DNA of 44,555 nt, taken from NCBI GenBank assembly GCA_027618475.1, contig JAQCEJ010000038.1:1-44555 (forward strand), read 5' to 3'. The notes beneath the pieces were generated by a model that saw only the letters and a program-made list of their open reading frames with translations, was not told the origin of the DNA and made no database searches. The stretch is from Planctomycetota bacterium (GTDB lineage Bacteria > Planctomycetota > Planctomycetia > Planctomycetales > Planctomycetaceae). The first letter of the stretch is position 1. Every line of letters starts with the position of its first letter. Below are positions 8,783 through 17,390 of the stretch, piece after piece. The position numbers and the translations under genes were made by a program.

Positions 8783-10828
8783 ATGTCGATATTTTCACGG
8801 CTGTTTCCTTACATCTGGCCCGATCGGCGGAAATTGTTTTTGTCGGTCGTGCTCGCCGTCGTCATTGCGATCTTATGGGGAGCGAATCTGACGATTGCGT
8901 TTCCGATCGTTAAAGTTCTGCTCGAACGTCAGAGCCTTTCCGACTATGTCGCCACCGAAATCTCGACCGCCGAACACGATATTCGCTTCCGTGAAGACAA
9001 GTTGAAACATATCGACGAGGTGATCGAGACTCACGAGCAAAAAGGATTGCTCGACGACAAACTGCAAAACCGCCTCTGGCAAGACCGCGACCACCATCAA
9101 CACAAACTCAGCGAATCGACGCATACGCTGATGATTATGCAGTGGGCGCAGTCGACCCTGATTCCGTATGTACCGACCGATGAATTCGATACGCTCTGCG
9201 TGATTCTTGTCGTCTTGATGTTTGCCACGTTGCTCAAGAACCTGGCGATTTTCGCACAGAATGTTCTGATCGGCAGCGTCGTCGAGATGACGATTATGCG
9301 GCTGCGCAAGGAATGCCTGAAACGAACCCTGCATCTCGACTATCAGACCATTTCGCAGGAAGGGACCGGCAATCTGATGTCGCGGTTCACCTTCGACATG
9401 TCGGTGCTGGCCCACGGTCTCAATCTGCTGGGAGGAAAGGTTCTGCGCGAACCGCTTAAGGCATTTGCCTGCATCATATTCGCGTTTTACGTGAACTGGC
9501 AGCTGACGTTGCTGTCGTTGATCGTCGTGCCGATTCTCGGCGTCGTCTTTTCCAAATTCGGACGTCTGTTGAAACAGTCGAGCCAGGCATCGATGGAGAG
9601 CATGTCGAAGGTCTACAAGTCGCTCGAAGAAATGCTCGAAGCGATCAAAGTGGTCATCGCCTTCAACGGTTACCGCAAGCACCGGCATCGCTTTCATCTC
9701 GAGAACAAAGAATATTATCGCAAATCGATGCAGTTGATTACGGTGGACGGCATGACGGCTCCCTTGACGGAACTGCTGGGCTTTATCGCCGTTTATATCG
9801 CCTTGCTACCCGGGGCGTATCTCGTGTTGCGCGGGACGACGTCGATCTGGGGCATTCGACTGGCGAACGAACCGATGGGAATCGCCGAGCTGTCGGTGTT
9901 GTATGCACTGCTGGCGGGGGTGCTCGATCCCGGACGTAAAATGTCGTCGGTCTACAGCCGTCTGAAACAGTCGGCGGTTGCCGCCGAGCGAATTTTTTCG
10001 CTGATCGATCGCCGTTCGCTGGTTCATGAAACCAAAGAGCCGTTGAAACTACCGCGACACCGGCAGGCGATTTCGTTCCGCAACGTCGATTTTCAATATG
10101 CGACGTCGGGATTTGGCGGCATCCCCCGGCCTCCGGTGCTGGAAGATGTCTCACTGGAAGTCAAAGCGGGCGAAGTGATCGCTCTGGTGGGGTCGAACGG
10201 CTCGGGCAAATCGACGCTGGTCAATCTGCTCCCCCGGTTTTTCGATCCTCAGAGCGGACAAGTCCTGATCGACGACGTCGATATTCGCCAGGTTCCGCTG
10301 CGAGATTTGCGCATGCAGATCGGCGTCGTCACCCAGGAAACGCTCGTCTTCGACGAATCGGTTTTCGAGAACATTCGCTATGGCAAACGGACGGCGACGC
10401 GCGAAGAAGTGCTGAAGGCCGCCGAAGCGGCCTTCGTTTCGACGTTCGTCGAAAAACTTCCGGAAGGATTCGAAACGTACATCGGCGAAAAAGGGAATCG
10501 GCTCTCGGGGGGTCAACGTCAGCGAATCTCGCTGGCGCGGGCCATTCTGCGCGATCCGTCGATTCTGATTCTCGACGAAGCGACATCGGCCGTCGATGCG
10601 CAAAGCGAACTGCTGATTCATCAGGTTCTCAAGACATTTGTCAAAGGGCGAACGACATTTATCGTCACGCACTCGCTGGGGGACAGCATGCTCGATCTGG
10701 TCACGCGGATCGCCGTGATGGATCGCGGTCGTCTGGTGGCCGTCGGAACCCACGACGTGTTGATCAAGACGTGTCCCGTGTATCAGAGTTTGTATCAGGC
10801 ACAAAGATCTCCGGCCGCAGCCGCGTAG
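8783..10828 (+). CDS. MsbA-like ABC exporter (fused permease-ATPase)
   Basis: A 681-residue half-transporter. The N-terminal membrane domain has six predicted helices; the C-terminal ATPase has Walker A GSNGSGKST (about 469-477), signature LSGGQRQR (about 574), Walker B LILDEATSAVD (about 595) and H-loop VTHS (about 629). Such type IV exporters flip lipids or export drugs and peptides as homodimers. Between helices 1 and 2 lies a charged heptad-rich insert of about 60 residues (about 56-118), longer than in E. coli MsbA and likely a periplasmic coiled coil. The gene is followed after 33 nt by an ELM1-family gene and then a methyltransferase. In Proteobacteria ELM1-family genes often sit near lipid A/LPS genes, so an outer-membrane glycolipid substrate is a reasonable inference. 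Confidence 0.85.
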   Translation: MSIFSRLFPYIWPDRRKLFLSVVLAVVIAILWGANLTIAFPIVKVLLERQSLSDYVATEISTAEHDIRFREDKLKHIDEVIETHEQKGLLDDKLQNRLWQDRDHHQHKLSESTHTLMIMQWAQSTLIPYVPTDEFDTLCVILVVLMFATLLKNLAIFAQNVLIGSVVEMTIMRLRKECLKRTLHLDYQTISQEGTGNLMSRFTFDMSVLAHGLNLLGGKVLREPLKAFACIIFAFYVNWQLTLLSLIVVPILGVVFSKFGRLLKQSSQASMESMSKVYKSLEEMLEAIKVVIAFNGYRKHRHRFHLENKEYYRKSMQLITVDGMTAPLTELLGFIAVYIALLPGAYLVLRGTTSIWGIRLANEPMGIAELSVLYALLAGVLDPGRKMSSVYSRLKQSAVAAERIFSLIDRRSLVHETKEPLKLPRHRQAISFRNVDFQYATSGFGGIPRPPVLEDVSLEVKAGEVIALVGSNGSGKSTLVNLLPRFFDPQSGQVLIDDVDIRQVPLRDLRMQIGVVTQETLVFDESVFENIRYGKRTATREEVLKAAEAAFVSTFVEKLPEGFETYIGEKGNRLSGGQRQRISLARAILRDPSILILDEATSAVDAQSELLIHQVLKTFVKGRTTFIVTHSLGDSMLDLVTRIAVMDRGRLVAVGTHDVLIKTCPVYQSLYQAQRSPAAAA

Positions 10829-10861
10829 ACAAAGACTTCTTCACCCCAGGTTTTTTTCGAT

Positions 10862-11842
10862 ATGAATTCTACTTCCGCGACAACCCGACTGATCTTGTGG
10901 TCGATACGCGACGAAAAACCGGGGCATTTCAATCAGCTGCGGGGATTGATTCGTGCCCTCTCCGATCGCGTCGCGGTCGAGGTGCATTCGCTGTCGCCTC
11001 CGTCGTTTGTCGAGTTGTCGTCCGATCTGATTCGTCGGCGATTTCGCGCCGGCGAGTCGCTGCCGCAGCCCGATCTGATTCTCGGTGCGGGGCATGCGAC
11101 GCATCTGGCGTTGTTAACGGCGGGGCGGGCAACCGGTGCGAAAACCGTTCTGCTGATGAAACCGTCGGTCCCCTGCCGCTGGTTCGATATGTGCCTGATT
11201 CCCGATCACGATCTCGGTGGTACGCCGCCGGTCGGCAATCGGCAGACGATCGTCACGCGAGGCGTGCTGAACGCGATTGTGCCGTCGCACCGGCAGGAAG
11301 CGAATCGCGGATTGCTGCTGATCGGCGGAAGGTCGGCTCATTACGAGTGGTCGAACGACGAAGCACTGTCGCGCGTGACGAAAATCGTCGAAACCGAATC
11401 GCAGGTTCAATGGAGACTGACCACATCGAGACGAACGCCGGCGGAACTGGTCAAACGATTGCAATCGCTCTCTTTTTCCAATCTGGTCGTCTATCGCGGC
11501 GAAGAAACGCCCTCCGACTGGCTTCCTGACCAACTGCAGCGCGCCGGCAAAATCTGGGTGACCGAAGAGAGCGTTTCGATGGTGTACGAAGCCCTCACCG
11601 CAGGGGGAGCGGTCGGCGTGTTGCCGGTCCCACGCATCAGCGATACGCGCGTCTCGCGCGGCGTGATGAAATTGATCGACCAGGGATGGGTGACATCGTT
11701 CGACGATTGGCAGACCTTCGGCGACTTGACCCCCTCGCGAGAAACTCTGTCGGAAGCCGACCGCTGTGCGGTGATGATTCTCGACCGCTGGTTCGCTCGA
11801 CACCTTTCGCAACAACAGAAGACCTTAGACAAGGCGGCATAA
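10862..11842 (+). CDS. ELM1/GtrOC1 family putative glycosyltransferase-like protein
   Basis: A 326-residue protein recognised as the bacterial 'mitochondrial fission ELM1' family (PF06258/DUF1022). Features: WSIRDEKPGHFNQLRGL near the N-terminus, PDLILGAGHATHLALL, TVLLMKPSVPCRWFDMCLIPDHD, LLLIGGRSAHYEW, and a C-terminal half with WVTEESVSMVYEALTAGGAVGVLP, which looks like a nucleotide-sugar binding half of a GT-B fold. The biochemical role in bacteria is not established; genes of this type are often found near lipid A and LPS synthesis genes. It starts 33 nt after the ABC exporter and ends just before the methyltransferase, so the three are very likely co-transcribed. This start is the first ATG in frame and is close to the preceding stop. 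Confidence 0.75.
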   Translation: MNSTSATTRLILWSIRDEKPGHFNQLRGLIRALSDRVAVEVHSLSPPSFVELSSDLIRRRFRAGESLPQPDLILGAGHATHLALLTAGRATGAKTVLLMKPSVPCRWFDMCLIPDHDLGGTPPVGNRQTIVTRGVLNAIVPSHRQEANRGLLLIGGRSAHYEWSNDEALSRVTKIVETESQVQWRLTTSRRTPAELVKRLQSLSFSNLVVYRGEETPSDWLPDQLQRAGKIWVTEESVSMVYEALTAGGAVGVLPVPRISDTRVSRGVMKLIDQGWVTSFDDWQTFGDLTPSRETLSEADRCAVMILDRWFARHLSQQQKTLDKAA

Positions 11843-11846
11843 CGTG

Positions 11847-12872
11847 ATGACACCGGTCCCTGTCTCGACGGAGCACATCCCCGAGCGACCCGCCTGTCTG
11901 GCGTGCGGCGAACTGCGAATCGCAGCGACGTATGCGGTCAAAGAGATGATGTTCGGCACGCGCGAAGAATTCCCCTATCAGGAATGTGCCCGTTGCGGAT
12001 CGCTGCAAATTGTCGACGTTCCCAACGATCTCGCCCGGCATTACCCGCAACATTATTTTGCATTTCGCCGCCGCGAGAACATCGTACAACAATTCGTGCG
12101 CCGGCTGATCGACTCGCAACGTGTGCGGCACGAACTCGGTTCGCGCAATCTGATCGGCGGCATCGCGTCGATGTTCAGCAAGCCGCTGGAGTATGTCTCG
12201 TGGACACAGACAGCCGGTCTCGACACTTCGGCCCGCGTGCTCGATGTCGGATGCGGCGAGGGAAAACTCCTGAAACGGATGAGGCTCGGCGGCTTTTCCG
12301 ACTGCACCGGCATCGACCCGTTTCTCGCCGACGATCGACAGCTCGAAACCGGATTATCGCTGAAGAAATGCGACGTGCGGACATTCGCGGCAACCGAGCC
12401 GACCTCGTTCGATCTGATCATGTTTCATCATTCGCTCGAACACCTTCCCGATCCCAACGAAACGATGGGGGCGGCGGTGCGGCTGATGTCCCCCGGCGGA
12501 ACGCTGCTCGTGCGGCTCCCCGTCGCCGATTGCCTCGCGAGACGCTACTTCGATACGAACTGGGTCGAGTGGGATGCACCACGGCACCTGTTCATTCCGA
12601 GTTCGACCGGGATGGAATTGCTGGCCAAACGCTGGGGTCTGCAGACGCGTTTGTCGCGATCGGTCGCGACGGCGGGACAGTTTACCGGCAGCGAACTGTA
12701 TCGCCGCGGGATTTCAGGAAACGCCGACCGCAAAGAACGGCAGATCTTCTCGCGACGGGAGTTGGAGGATTACCGGCGCTGGACCGATGACGCCAACCGT
12801 CAAGGAACCGGAGACCAGCGCGAGTTTTTCTTCACACGAGAGACGTCAGCGGCGGTAAGCAAAGCGGCGTAG
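11847..12872 (+). CDS. Class I SAM-dependent methyltransferase with N-terminal zinc ribbon
   Basis: A 341-residue protein. The ATG at 11847 is preceded directly by an in-frame GTG; both lie within 5 nt of the upstream stop, so translation is probably coupled. Cysteines at 17, 20, 47 and 50 form a zinc-ribbon-like knuckle pair, as in many sugar or polysaccharide C-methyltransferases. The SAM-binding motif I is VLDVGCGEGKLL, followed by an acidic position in GIDPFLADD, and then LIMFHSLEHLPDP-type motif IV (here FHHSLEHLPDP). The enzyme transfers methyl groups in the cytoplasm; the substrate is unknown, but the context with an ABC exporter and an ELM1-family gene suggests a surface glycan or lipid-linked sugar. 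It converges on the beta-helix gene with a gap of only 16 nt. Confidence 0.8.
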   Translation: MTPVPVSTEHIPERPACLACGELRIAATYAVKEMMFGTREEFPYQECARCGSLQIVDVPNDLARHYPQHYFAFRRRENIVQQFVRRLIDSQRVRHELGSRNLIGGIASMFSKPLEYVSWTQTAGLDTSARVLDVGCGEGKLLKRMRLGGFSDCTGIDPFLADDRQLETGLSLKKCDVRTFAATEPTSFDLIMFHHSLEHLPDPNETMGAAVRLMSPGGTLLVRLPVADCLARRYFDTNWVEWDAPRHLFIPSSTGMELLAKRWGLQTRLSRSVATAGQFTGSELYRRGISGNADRKERQIFSRRELEDYRRWTDDANRQGTGDQREFFFTRETSAAVSKAA

Positions 12873-12888
12873 CGAAGAGTTTTCCCCG

Positions 12889-13950
12889 CTATTTGCCGTT
12901 CGCTTCCCACAGCCCGTCGGCGGTGAAATTGTCCTGGACAATCGTCGCAGGCGAAAATTCATACGTCGTATATTTCGGGACAACATAATTGCCGGCGAAG
13001 CGGTTGACATGTTCGCCGCTGACGACGATCGGCAGACTCAGAATGCCGTTTGTGATGTTGACCCCTTTGCAGTTTTCGATCAGCAGACGCGAATAGGCGA
13101 ATTGGCAACCAGTGATCGCCATTCCGTGTTCGACGTTGCGACAGATGAGTGCATGTTCGAGATTGTTGTTGAACATGCAATTTCCGATTGAACCGTGCGA
13201 ACCGTTGATTTTGTCTTCGATCAGCATGCCGGTGACGTTGTCGCAGAAATTGGAGGCGGTGATTTTCAGATTACCCGAATGAATGGCACAGCCGATGACA
13301 TTGCGAAAACAGAGCAGCTGACTGGCGGTGACATATTCGGCCCGCTCGTCGAAACGGATGCCGACGAAATTTTCGTACGCGCTGATGCGATCGAGGCTGC
13401 CGACGCCGTTGGCCCGGGAATCGGGACCGAAGTGATTCAATTGCAGTCCCGCCCCGTTGAAACCGCGAGCGATGACCCCCGAGACTTCGAACTCGTAGCA
13501 GCGTTCGATGCGCAGTCCGACCGCGCCATCGTCCAATCGCTCTTCCCATGAACCTTCTGCTTCGCCGTCGAGCGTGACGTCGCGGAGACGCCAGCGATGC
13601 ACATCGGATTGAAGAAAGACATTCTTGGCGCCGTTGGATCGAATGATGGTCGCCGGTCCGGCTCCCGTCACCGTCACTCCCTCGGGAATCGTCACATCAC
13701 CAAAGCGGTAATAGCCGGGACCGATCGAGACCACCCCTGGTCCTTCGGCGAAGGCCGACAACAGTGCCGGTGTATCATCACGGTCTGAATCGGTGCCGTC
13801 AGGCGCATGGCCATCGGCATTACAGAAATCGGAGAGCGTTCGCGAGGTCGGTGCGGCACATTCTTCGGCGTTTATGGAAACTGAAATGAATGGCCCGACA
13901 ACGAGGAGCAGTCCGAAGAACACCTTCGTTTCTAACCTGGTCAACACCAT
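12889..13950 (-). CDS. Secreted right-handed parallel beta-helix protein
   Basis: A 353-residue protein starting at the ATG at 13950, with a signal peptide (basic start, then FFGLLLVVGPFISVSINA, cleavage near AEE). The mature N-terminus has DGTDSDRDDTPALLSAFAE followed by YYRFGDVTIPEGVTVTGAG, the typical entry of Pectate_lyase_3-type beta-helices found in polysaccharide lyases and tailspike-like proteins. The remainder is a ladder of short strands rich in N and G (NFCDNVTGMLIED, NCMFNNNLEHALICRN). No catalytic residues can be assigned. It likely acts outside the cytoplasm on, or attached to, polysaccharide. It lies 75 nt downstream of the lipoprotein gene on the same strand. Confidence 0.7.
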   Translation of the reverse strand: MVLTRLETKVFFGLLLVVGPFISVSINAEECAAPTSRTLSDFCNADGHAPDGTDSDRDDTPALLSAFAEGPGVVSIGPGYYRFGDVTIPEGVTVTGAGPATIIRSNGAKNVFLQSDVHRWRLRDVTLDGEAEGSWEERLDDGAVGLRIERCYEFEVSGVIARGFNGAGLQLNHFGPDSRANGVGSLDRISAYENFVGIRFDERAEYVTASQLLCFRNVIGCAIHSGNLKITASNFCDNVTGMLIEDKINGSHGSIGNCMFNNNLEHALICRNVEHGMAITGCQFAYSRLLIENCKGVNITNGILSLPIVVSGEHVNRFAGNYVVPKYTTYEFSPATIVQDNFTADGLWEANGK

Positions 13951-14025
13951 GTGCAATCCTCAAGCGATTGGTTCGGTGGAGGGAATCTCGCACGCGACGC
14001 GTCGTAGGACGCCCACCCGCAAGAC

Positions 14026-14670
14026 TTAGAACATACCGCCGCCGTTTCCACCACCCCCGCCGTTATTGCCGTTGTCACCGTTCTGGTTGTTGTTCAAACC
14101 GCCGCGGGTGAAGATGAATCGATAATAGTCGGATTCCGCTTCCATCGAATTGATGCCCGGATCGTACGCCTGCGAAACGAAGACGCGTTGCTCGGCGTCG
14201 TTGTTGCCAAGATCGGTCAGCACCGAACTGACAAGCCGTCGTCGCAAATCGTCGAGTTCGGGGTCGTCGTTATTCATGCTGCGTTCGACGATAATCGGGA
14301 ATGGTGCACTCCGCATGCGGGCGGCCATCTCTAGAAGTCGATCTTTACCGGCGGAGGTCAGATAGGCGGAACTCTCCTGAAAATCGTGGCGATAGAGAAT
14401 AAAGTCACTCGCCTCGCCGTTGGTGTGCATCGTGTGATAATGAGCCCGCACGACGCTTCCGAGCGGGTATCTTTCGGGGATCGCCATCGAACGCAAACTC
14501 CAGATCGACCAGCCGCCACAGCCTGCCGAACAGAGACATAACAAGGCGCACGCGGCCCATTTCGCCGGACGTCCCTTCCCGCAGAGTCGTAGCACATGCT
14601 TCGCTGCCGGAGACCGGGAAACAGTTCGGCCGGTACGAGTGAATTGTGATAGAAAGGCCAACCGGTCCAT
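14026..14670 (-). CDS. Lipoprotein with Gly/Asn-rich tail, next to secretin
   Basis: A 214-residue protein. After a basic N-terminal stretch of about 36 residues comes WAACALLCLCSAGC, a hydrophobic segment ending in a lipobox-like cysteine. The middle has SAGKDRLLEMAARMRSAPFP and DDPELDDLRRRLVSSVL, reminiscent of the OmpA-like or CpaD-like pattern in which a cumulative index region is arranged around a peptidoglycan-facing domain; this similarity is weak. The tail is NNNQNGDNGNNGGGGGNGGG. It begins 44 nt after the secretin gene ends and is likely co-transcribed with it, which supports a role as a lipoprotein partner of the outer-membrane pore. The exact family was not recognised. Confidence 0.6.
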   Translation of the reverse strand: MDRLAFLSQFTRTGRTVSRSPAAKHVLRLCGKGRPAKWAACALLCLCSAGCGGWSIWSLRSMAIPERYPLGSVVRAHYHTMHTNGEASDFILYRHDFQESSAYLTSAGKDRLLEMAARMRSAPFPIIVERSMNNDDPELDDLRRRLVSSVLTDLGNNDAEQRVFVSQAYDPGINSMEAESDYYRFIFTRGGLNNNQNGDNGNNGGGGGNGGGMF

Positions 14671-14714
14671 GTCTAAGCTCGCTGGGTCACAGAAAAATGT
14701 TTATGGCGATCGTG

Positions 14715-15647
14715 TTATCGGGCATACGTTGTCCCACGATTCGGCTCGGGTGCGGAGAACGACGCCGGCTGGATCTGTTGATCGTTCGAAACAGATTTCG
14801 GGGAGACGGCGGAGTATCGTCCGTTGCGTGCCGGTGGAACCCGATTCGGTGCCGTTTGTGACGTCGTCGGATAGTCCGTATTCGGCGACTGATAATTCGC
14901 CCCGGGAGGGGGTGACATCGGATAAACCTGCGGTGAATTCAATCGGGGAGCCGGACGCCCGGGACCGTACGGCTGTCCGGGGGCCAGTCGCGGCGGAGGC
15001 GATTGCTGATATTGAGGACTCATCTGTGAAGGCATTCGCGGCGAAGGATTGACCTGTTGCCAACCTTCCTGTCGTGGCGCCCGGCCGGCCGGTCCCTGCT
15101 CGTAGCTCCAGCCTTCCTGTCGCGGTGCGGGACCGGTGGGGGGCCCCATCGTGTTCCAGCCTTCCCTGCCGTTTGCTCCGGGAATCGCCGTGGCGGGCGA
15201 ATACCGCGAACCATACGGATTCTGCATCGAGGGAGCGGATGAAATCGGTGCCGCCGGTGCCGGTTCGTAACCGGGTTGTGACGGACCGGGGTTGAAGAGG
15301 TGATAACCGACCGGATTGCCCGTTCCCGAGCCGTATCCGTACGGAGCAAGCTGGTACACTTCCGTATCAGGTGCCCCTTCCGTCATACCCCAGCGATAGA
15401 GTTCGGGATCGTTCGGCAGCGTGACCTCATGACCGGGAACCGGAGGAACTTCATCGGCTTCCATCGGGCGAACAATTTCAGGGGTGACCAGAATCAAGAG
15501 TTCGGTTTCGTCGTTCGTGGCTCGTTTGGCATTGAAGAACAAGGGCCCGATGAGAGGTAACTCACCCAATAGCGGAACACGGTTATTCTGCGTCGCCGTT
15601 TCGCTCGAATACAAACCGGCGATGGCAATCGTCTGGCCTTCGCGCAT
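14715..15647 (-). CDS. CpaC-like secretin, 3' part (after in-frame amber codon)
   Basis: This 310-codon segment continues, in the same frame, the secretin encoded by 15648-17036. It begins MREGQTIAIAGLY, which in intact secretins follows TTVE directly. It carries the secretin signature VPLLGELPLIGPLFF and the last barrel strand ELLILVTPEIVRP within the first 60 residues. The remaining about 240 residues are rich in Pro, Tyr, Gly and Gln (for example QSPPPRLAPGQPYGPGRPAP), likely a disordered surface or periplasmic tail. The ATG follows the TAG stop immediately, so termination-reinitiation is conceivable, but there is no Shine-Dalgarno sequence in front of it. More likely it is the second half of one gene. 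Confidence 0.75.
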   Translation of the reverse strand: MREGQTIAIAGLYSSETATQNNRVPLLGELPLIGPLFFNAKRATNDETELLILVTPEIVRPMEADEVPPVPGHEVTLPNDPELYRWGMTEGAPDTEVYQLAPYGYGSGTGNPVGYHLFNPGPSQPGYEPAPAAPISSAPSMQNPYGSRYSPATAIPGANGREGWNTMGPPTGPAPRQEGWSYEQGPAGRAPRQEGWQQVNPSPRMPSQMSPQYQQSPPPRLAPGQPYGPGRPAPRLNSPQVYPMSPPPGANYQSPNTDYPTTSQTAPNRVPPARNGRYSAVSPKSVSNDQQIQPASFSAPEPNRGTTYAR

Positions 15648-15650
15648 CTA
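15648..15650 (-). other. In-frame TAG splitting the secretin
   Basis: On the minus strand the codons read ACC-ACC-GTG-TAG-ATG-CGC-GAA. Both flanking frames are the same frame and together give one continuous secretin. Homologues of this region normally have Glu at the stop position (TTVE-MREGQ), which is one base away (GAG to TAG). The cause could be a true nonsense mutation, a sequencing error, or suppression/readthrough. Confidence 0.8.
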
Positions 15651-17036
15651 CACGGTGGTCGAAGCGCGGCGCGTCGACAATCCGGGGATGCCGCCGACCG
15701 AGTTTTCTTCAGTCGTCTGGCTGAATTCAGGCGTAATTCTCATGCGGATCAGATCTTTGTCGATGATTTCGGGAACGACGAACAGCGAGGTACCGAATCC
15801 TCGAAAGGTCGTGCTCGTTCCTTGTGCTCCGCCAACGCCGACAATGGTCGGAACGGCGAATTCACCGCCGTTGATGAAACTGGCGGTGTGTCCGCTCATA
15901 ACGGTTAACGTCGGTTCGGAGAGAAATTTCACGGTGCCGTTCGCCGCCAGGGCGTTGATGAAGACCGAGATTTCACCATTCTCAAAGAGGCCGGTGATGT
16001 TCGCGGGAGTTCCGCCGGCGATCCAGCCGATCGCTTGCGATCCGTCGCTTAAAATGGCATCGATGTTGATGCCGAGTCGACGAAGCATCGAGCGATTCAG
16101 CTCGGCGATCTTGACGTGTAACATAATCTGAAAGTCACCGGGGACTTCCAGCATATTGACGATAATCGACGAGCCAATGCCGTTGTTAAGGCCGTTGCCG
16201 ATTCCACCGAGACCGACTCCTCCTACGCCACCCCCCAATGCATCACCCAATCCAGCATCCCCGCCCGCTCCGAAGTCGCCGTTCTGACCATTGAAAGTGC
16301 CCCCATTCTGCGTGATCACTTCGCCGCGAATGATCTGCAGAATCTGGGCCGCTTCTTCGCTGTCGCGCGCCTGGCCACGGACAATAATCTTGTACGAGAG
16401 AGGAATCAGATACACGCTGCTGTTGGGAAACAGCACGGCGAGTTTCTGTTCGAGTTTGCCGAAATCGACTCGGCGTTGTTCGTCAAAACTGGGATCGCGA
16501 ATGACTTTGATCAGGAACACGACCGGATCGGTATTGTCTTCGAACCAGATCGTGAGCGTCGTCGAACCGCGAGAGAGTCCGAGAACGGCGATTTCGTTCG
16601 GGCTATACGGGACGACATCGATGATCGCCGTATCGCTGATTGCCGTCCGCAAGATGTTGCTGCGGGCCACGATCAACTGACTGCGATGATGTATGACTTC
16701 CAGTTCGTCTTCGATGTCGGGAAGCTTTTCGATCATCGGGTGCAACGGTTTTTCGTAGCTCGATGTCGCTTGTATCAGTTGAATTCGCGATTGCTGATCG
16801 CGGTTTTCCGCTCGATCGCGGTGCATCGCTCGATTCGCATCGCGTGGTTCCCGTGACGGGAGCCGGGGCGAGAACGTTCGAGACGGAGGGGGAGACGTTT
16901 GCCGACTCTGGGCAATCAGGGGACTTCCCGGGCTGCACCATGCCCCGATAGACAGGCAGCACAGCATCAAAAGGAACCTGGGGAGGCCCTTTCGGTGTGC
17001 CGAGCGATCTTCTCTTTGGGCATTCGGTTTCAACAT
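15648..17036 (-). CDS. CpaC-like secretin, 5' part (type II/III secretion family)
   Basis: Starting at the ATG at 17036 this gives 462 residues before a TAG at 15650-15648. A signal peptide (FLLMLCCLSIGAWCSPGSPLIA, about 21-42) leads an Arg-rich linker, then a pilus-assembly secretin N-domain (about 112-180, with LIVARSNILRTAISDTAIID and EIAVLGLSRGSTTLTIWF), an N1/BON-like region (190-240), a Gly/Asn-rich loop (244-288), and the secretin core from about 291. This is the CpaC/RcpA type that forms the outer-membrane channel of Tad/Flp pili and related secretion systems. The protein ends at RRASTTV, just before the conserved (E)MREGQ strand. No Tad ATPase or prepilin gene is in the window. The open frame reaches 42 codons further upstream, but the chosen start gives the cleanest signal peptide. 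Confidence 0.8.
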   Translation of the reverse strand: MLKPNAQREDRSAHRKGLPRFLLMLCCLSIGAWCSPGSPLIAQSRQTSPPPSRTFSPRLPSREPRDANRAMHRDRAENRDQQSRIQLIQATSSYEKPLHPMIEKLPDIEDELEVIHHRSQLIVARSNILRTAISDTAIIDVVPYSPNEIAVLGLSRGSTTLTIWFEDNTDPVVFLIKVIRDPSFDEQRRVDFGKLEQKLAVLFPNSSVYLIPLSYKIIVRGQARDSEEAAQILQIIRGEVITQNGGTFNGQNGDFGAGGDAGLGDALGGGVGGVGLGGIGNGLNNGIGSSIIVNMLEVPGDFQIMLHVKIAELNRSMLRRLGINIDAILSDGSQAIGWIAGGTPANITGLFENGEISVFINALAANGTVKFLSEPTLTVMSGHTASFINGGEFAVPTIVGVGGAQGTSTTFRGFGTSLFVVPEIIDKDLIRMRITPEFSQTTEENSVGGIPGLSTRRASTTV

Positions 17037-17268
17037 GCGCGATACTTCCTCAGTAAAAAGATTCACTGTGGAGGAAGTATCGGAAATCGGAGTTGATCCG
17101 ATCGAGCCCGATTTTCCAAAGATCACAAATCTAACACATCTGACGGTCGTGCCGGTGAACAAAACACTTCCGACAAGGGGCTATCGGAATAATACGTGGA
17201 ATGGGTAAACAGGCTCCCGGTCAAATCTGTACTCTCCTGGATCTTTGTCTGTAGGCAACTACCAGTCC

Positions 17269-17384
17269 GTTGAAAATGAGGATGATCAATTTTGTGTGCC
17301 GCGAGTGGCTTGTCCATCCGTGTTTGTTCCGATGCCTCATAAGCACACTGCCGGACAAGCCGGCAGTGTCACCCATTTTTCAAC
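17269..17384. mobile_element. MITE-like element, family A copy 1
   Basis: A 116-bp segment with inverted ends GTTGAAAATGAG and CATTTTTCAAC (about 8-10 bp matching). Near the right end is a perfect 10-bp hairpin, ACACTGCCGG (17345-17354) and CCGGCAGTGT (17360-17369). A second, similar copy lies at 38871-39002. It ends 6 nt before the stop codon of the secreted Pro/Tyr-rich gene, so its hairpin may also act as that gene's terminator. No protein is encoded. Confidence 0.6.
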
Positions 17385-17390
17385 GCGCGG

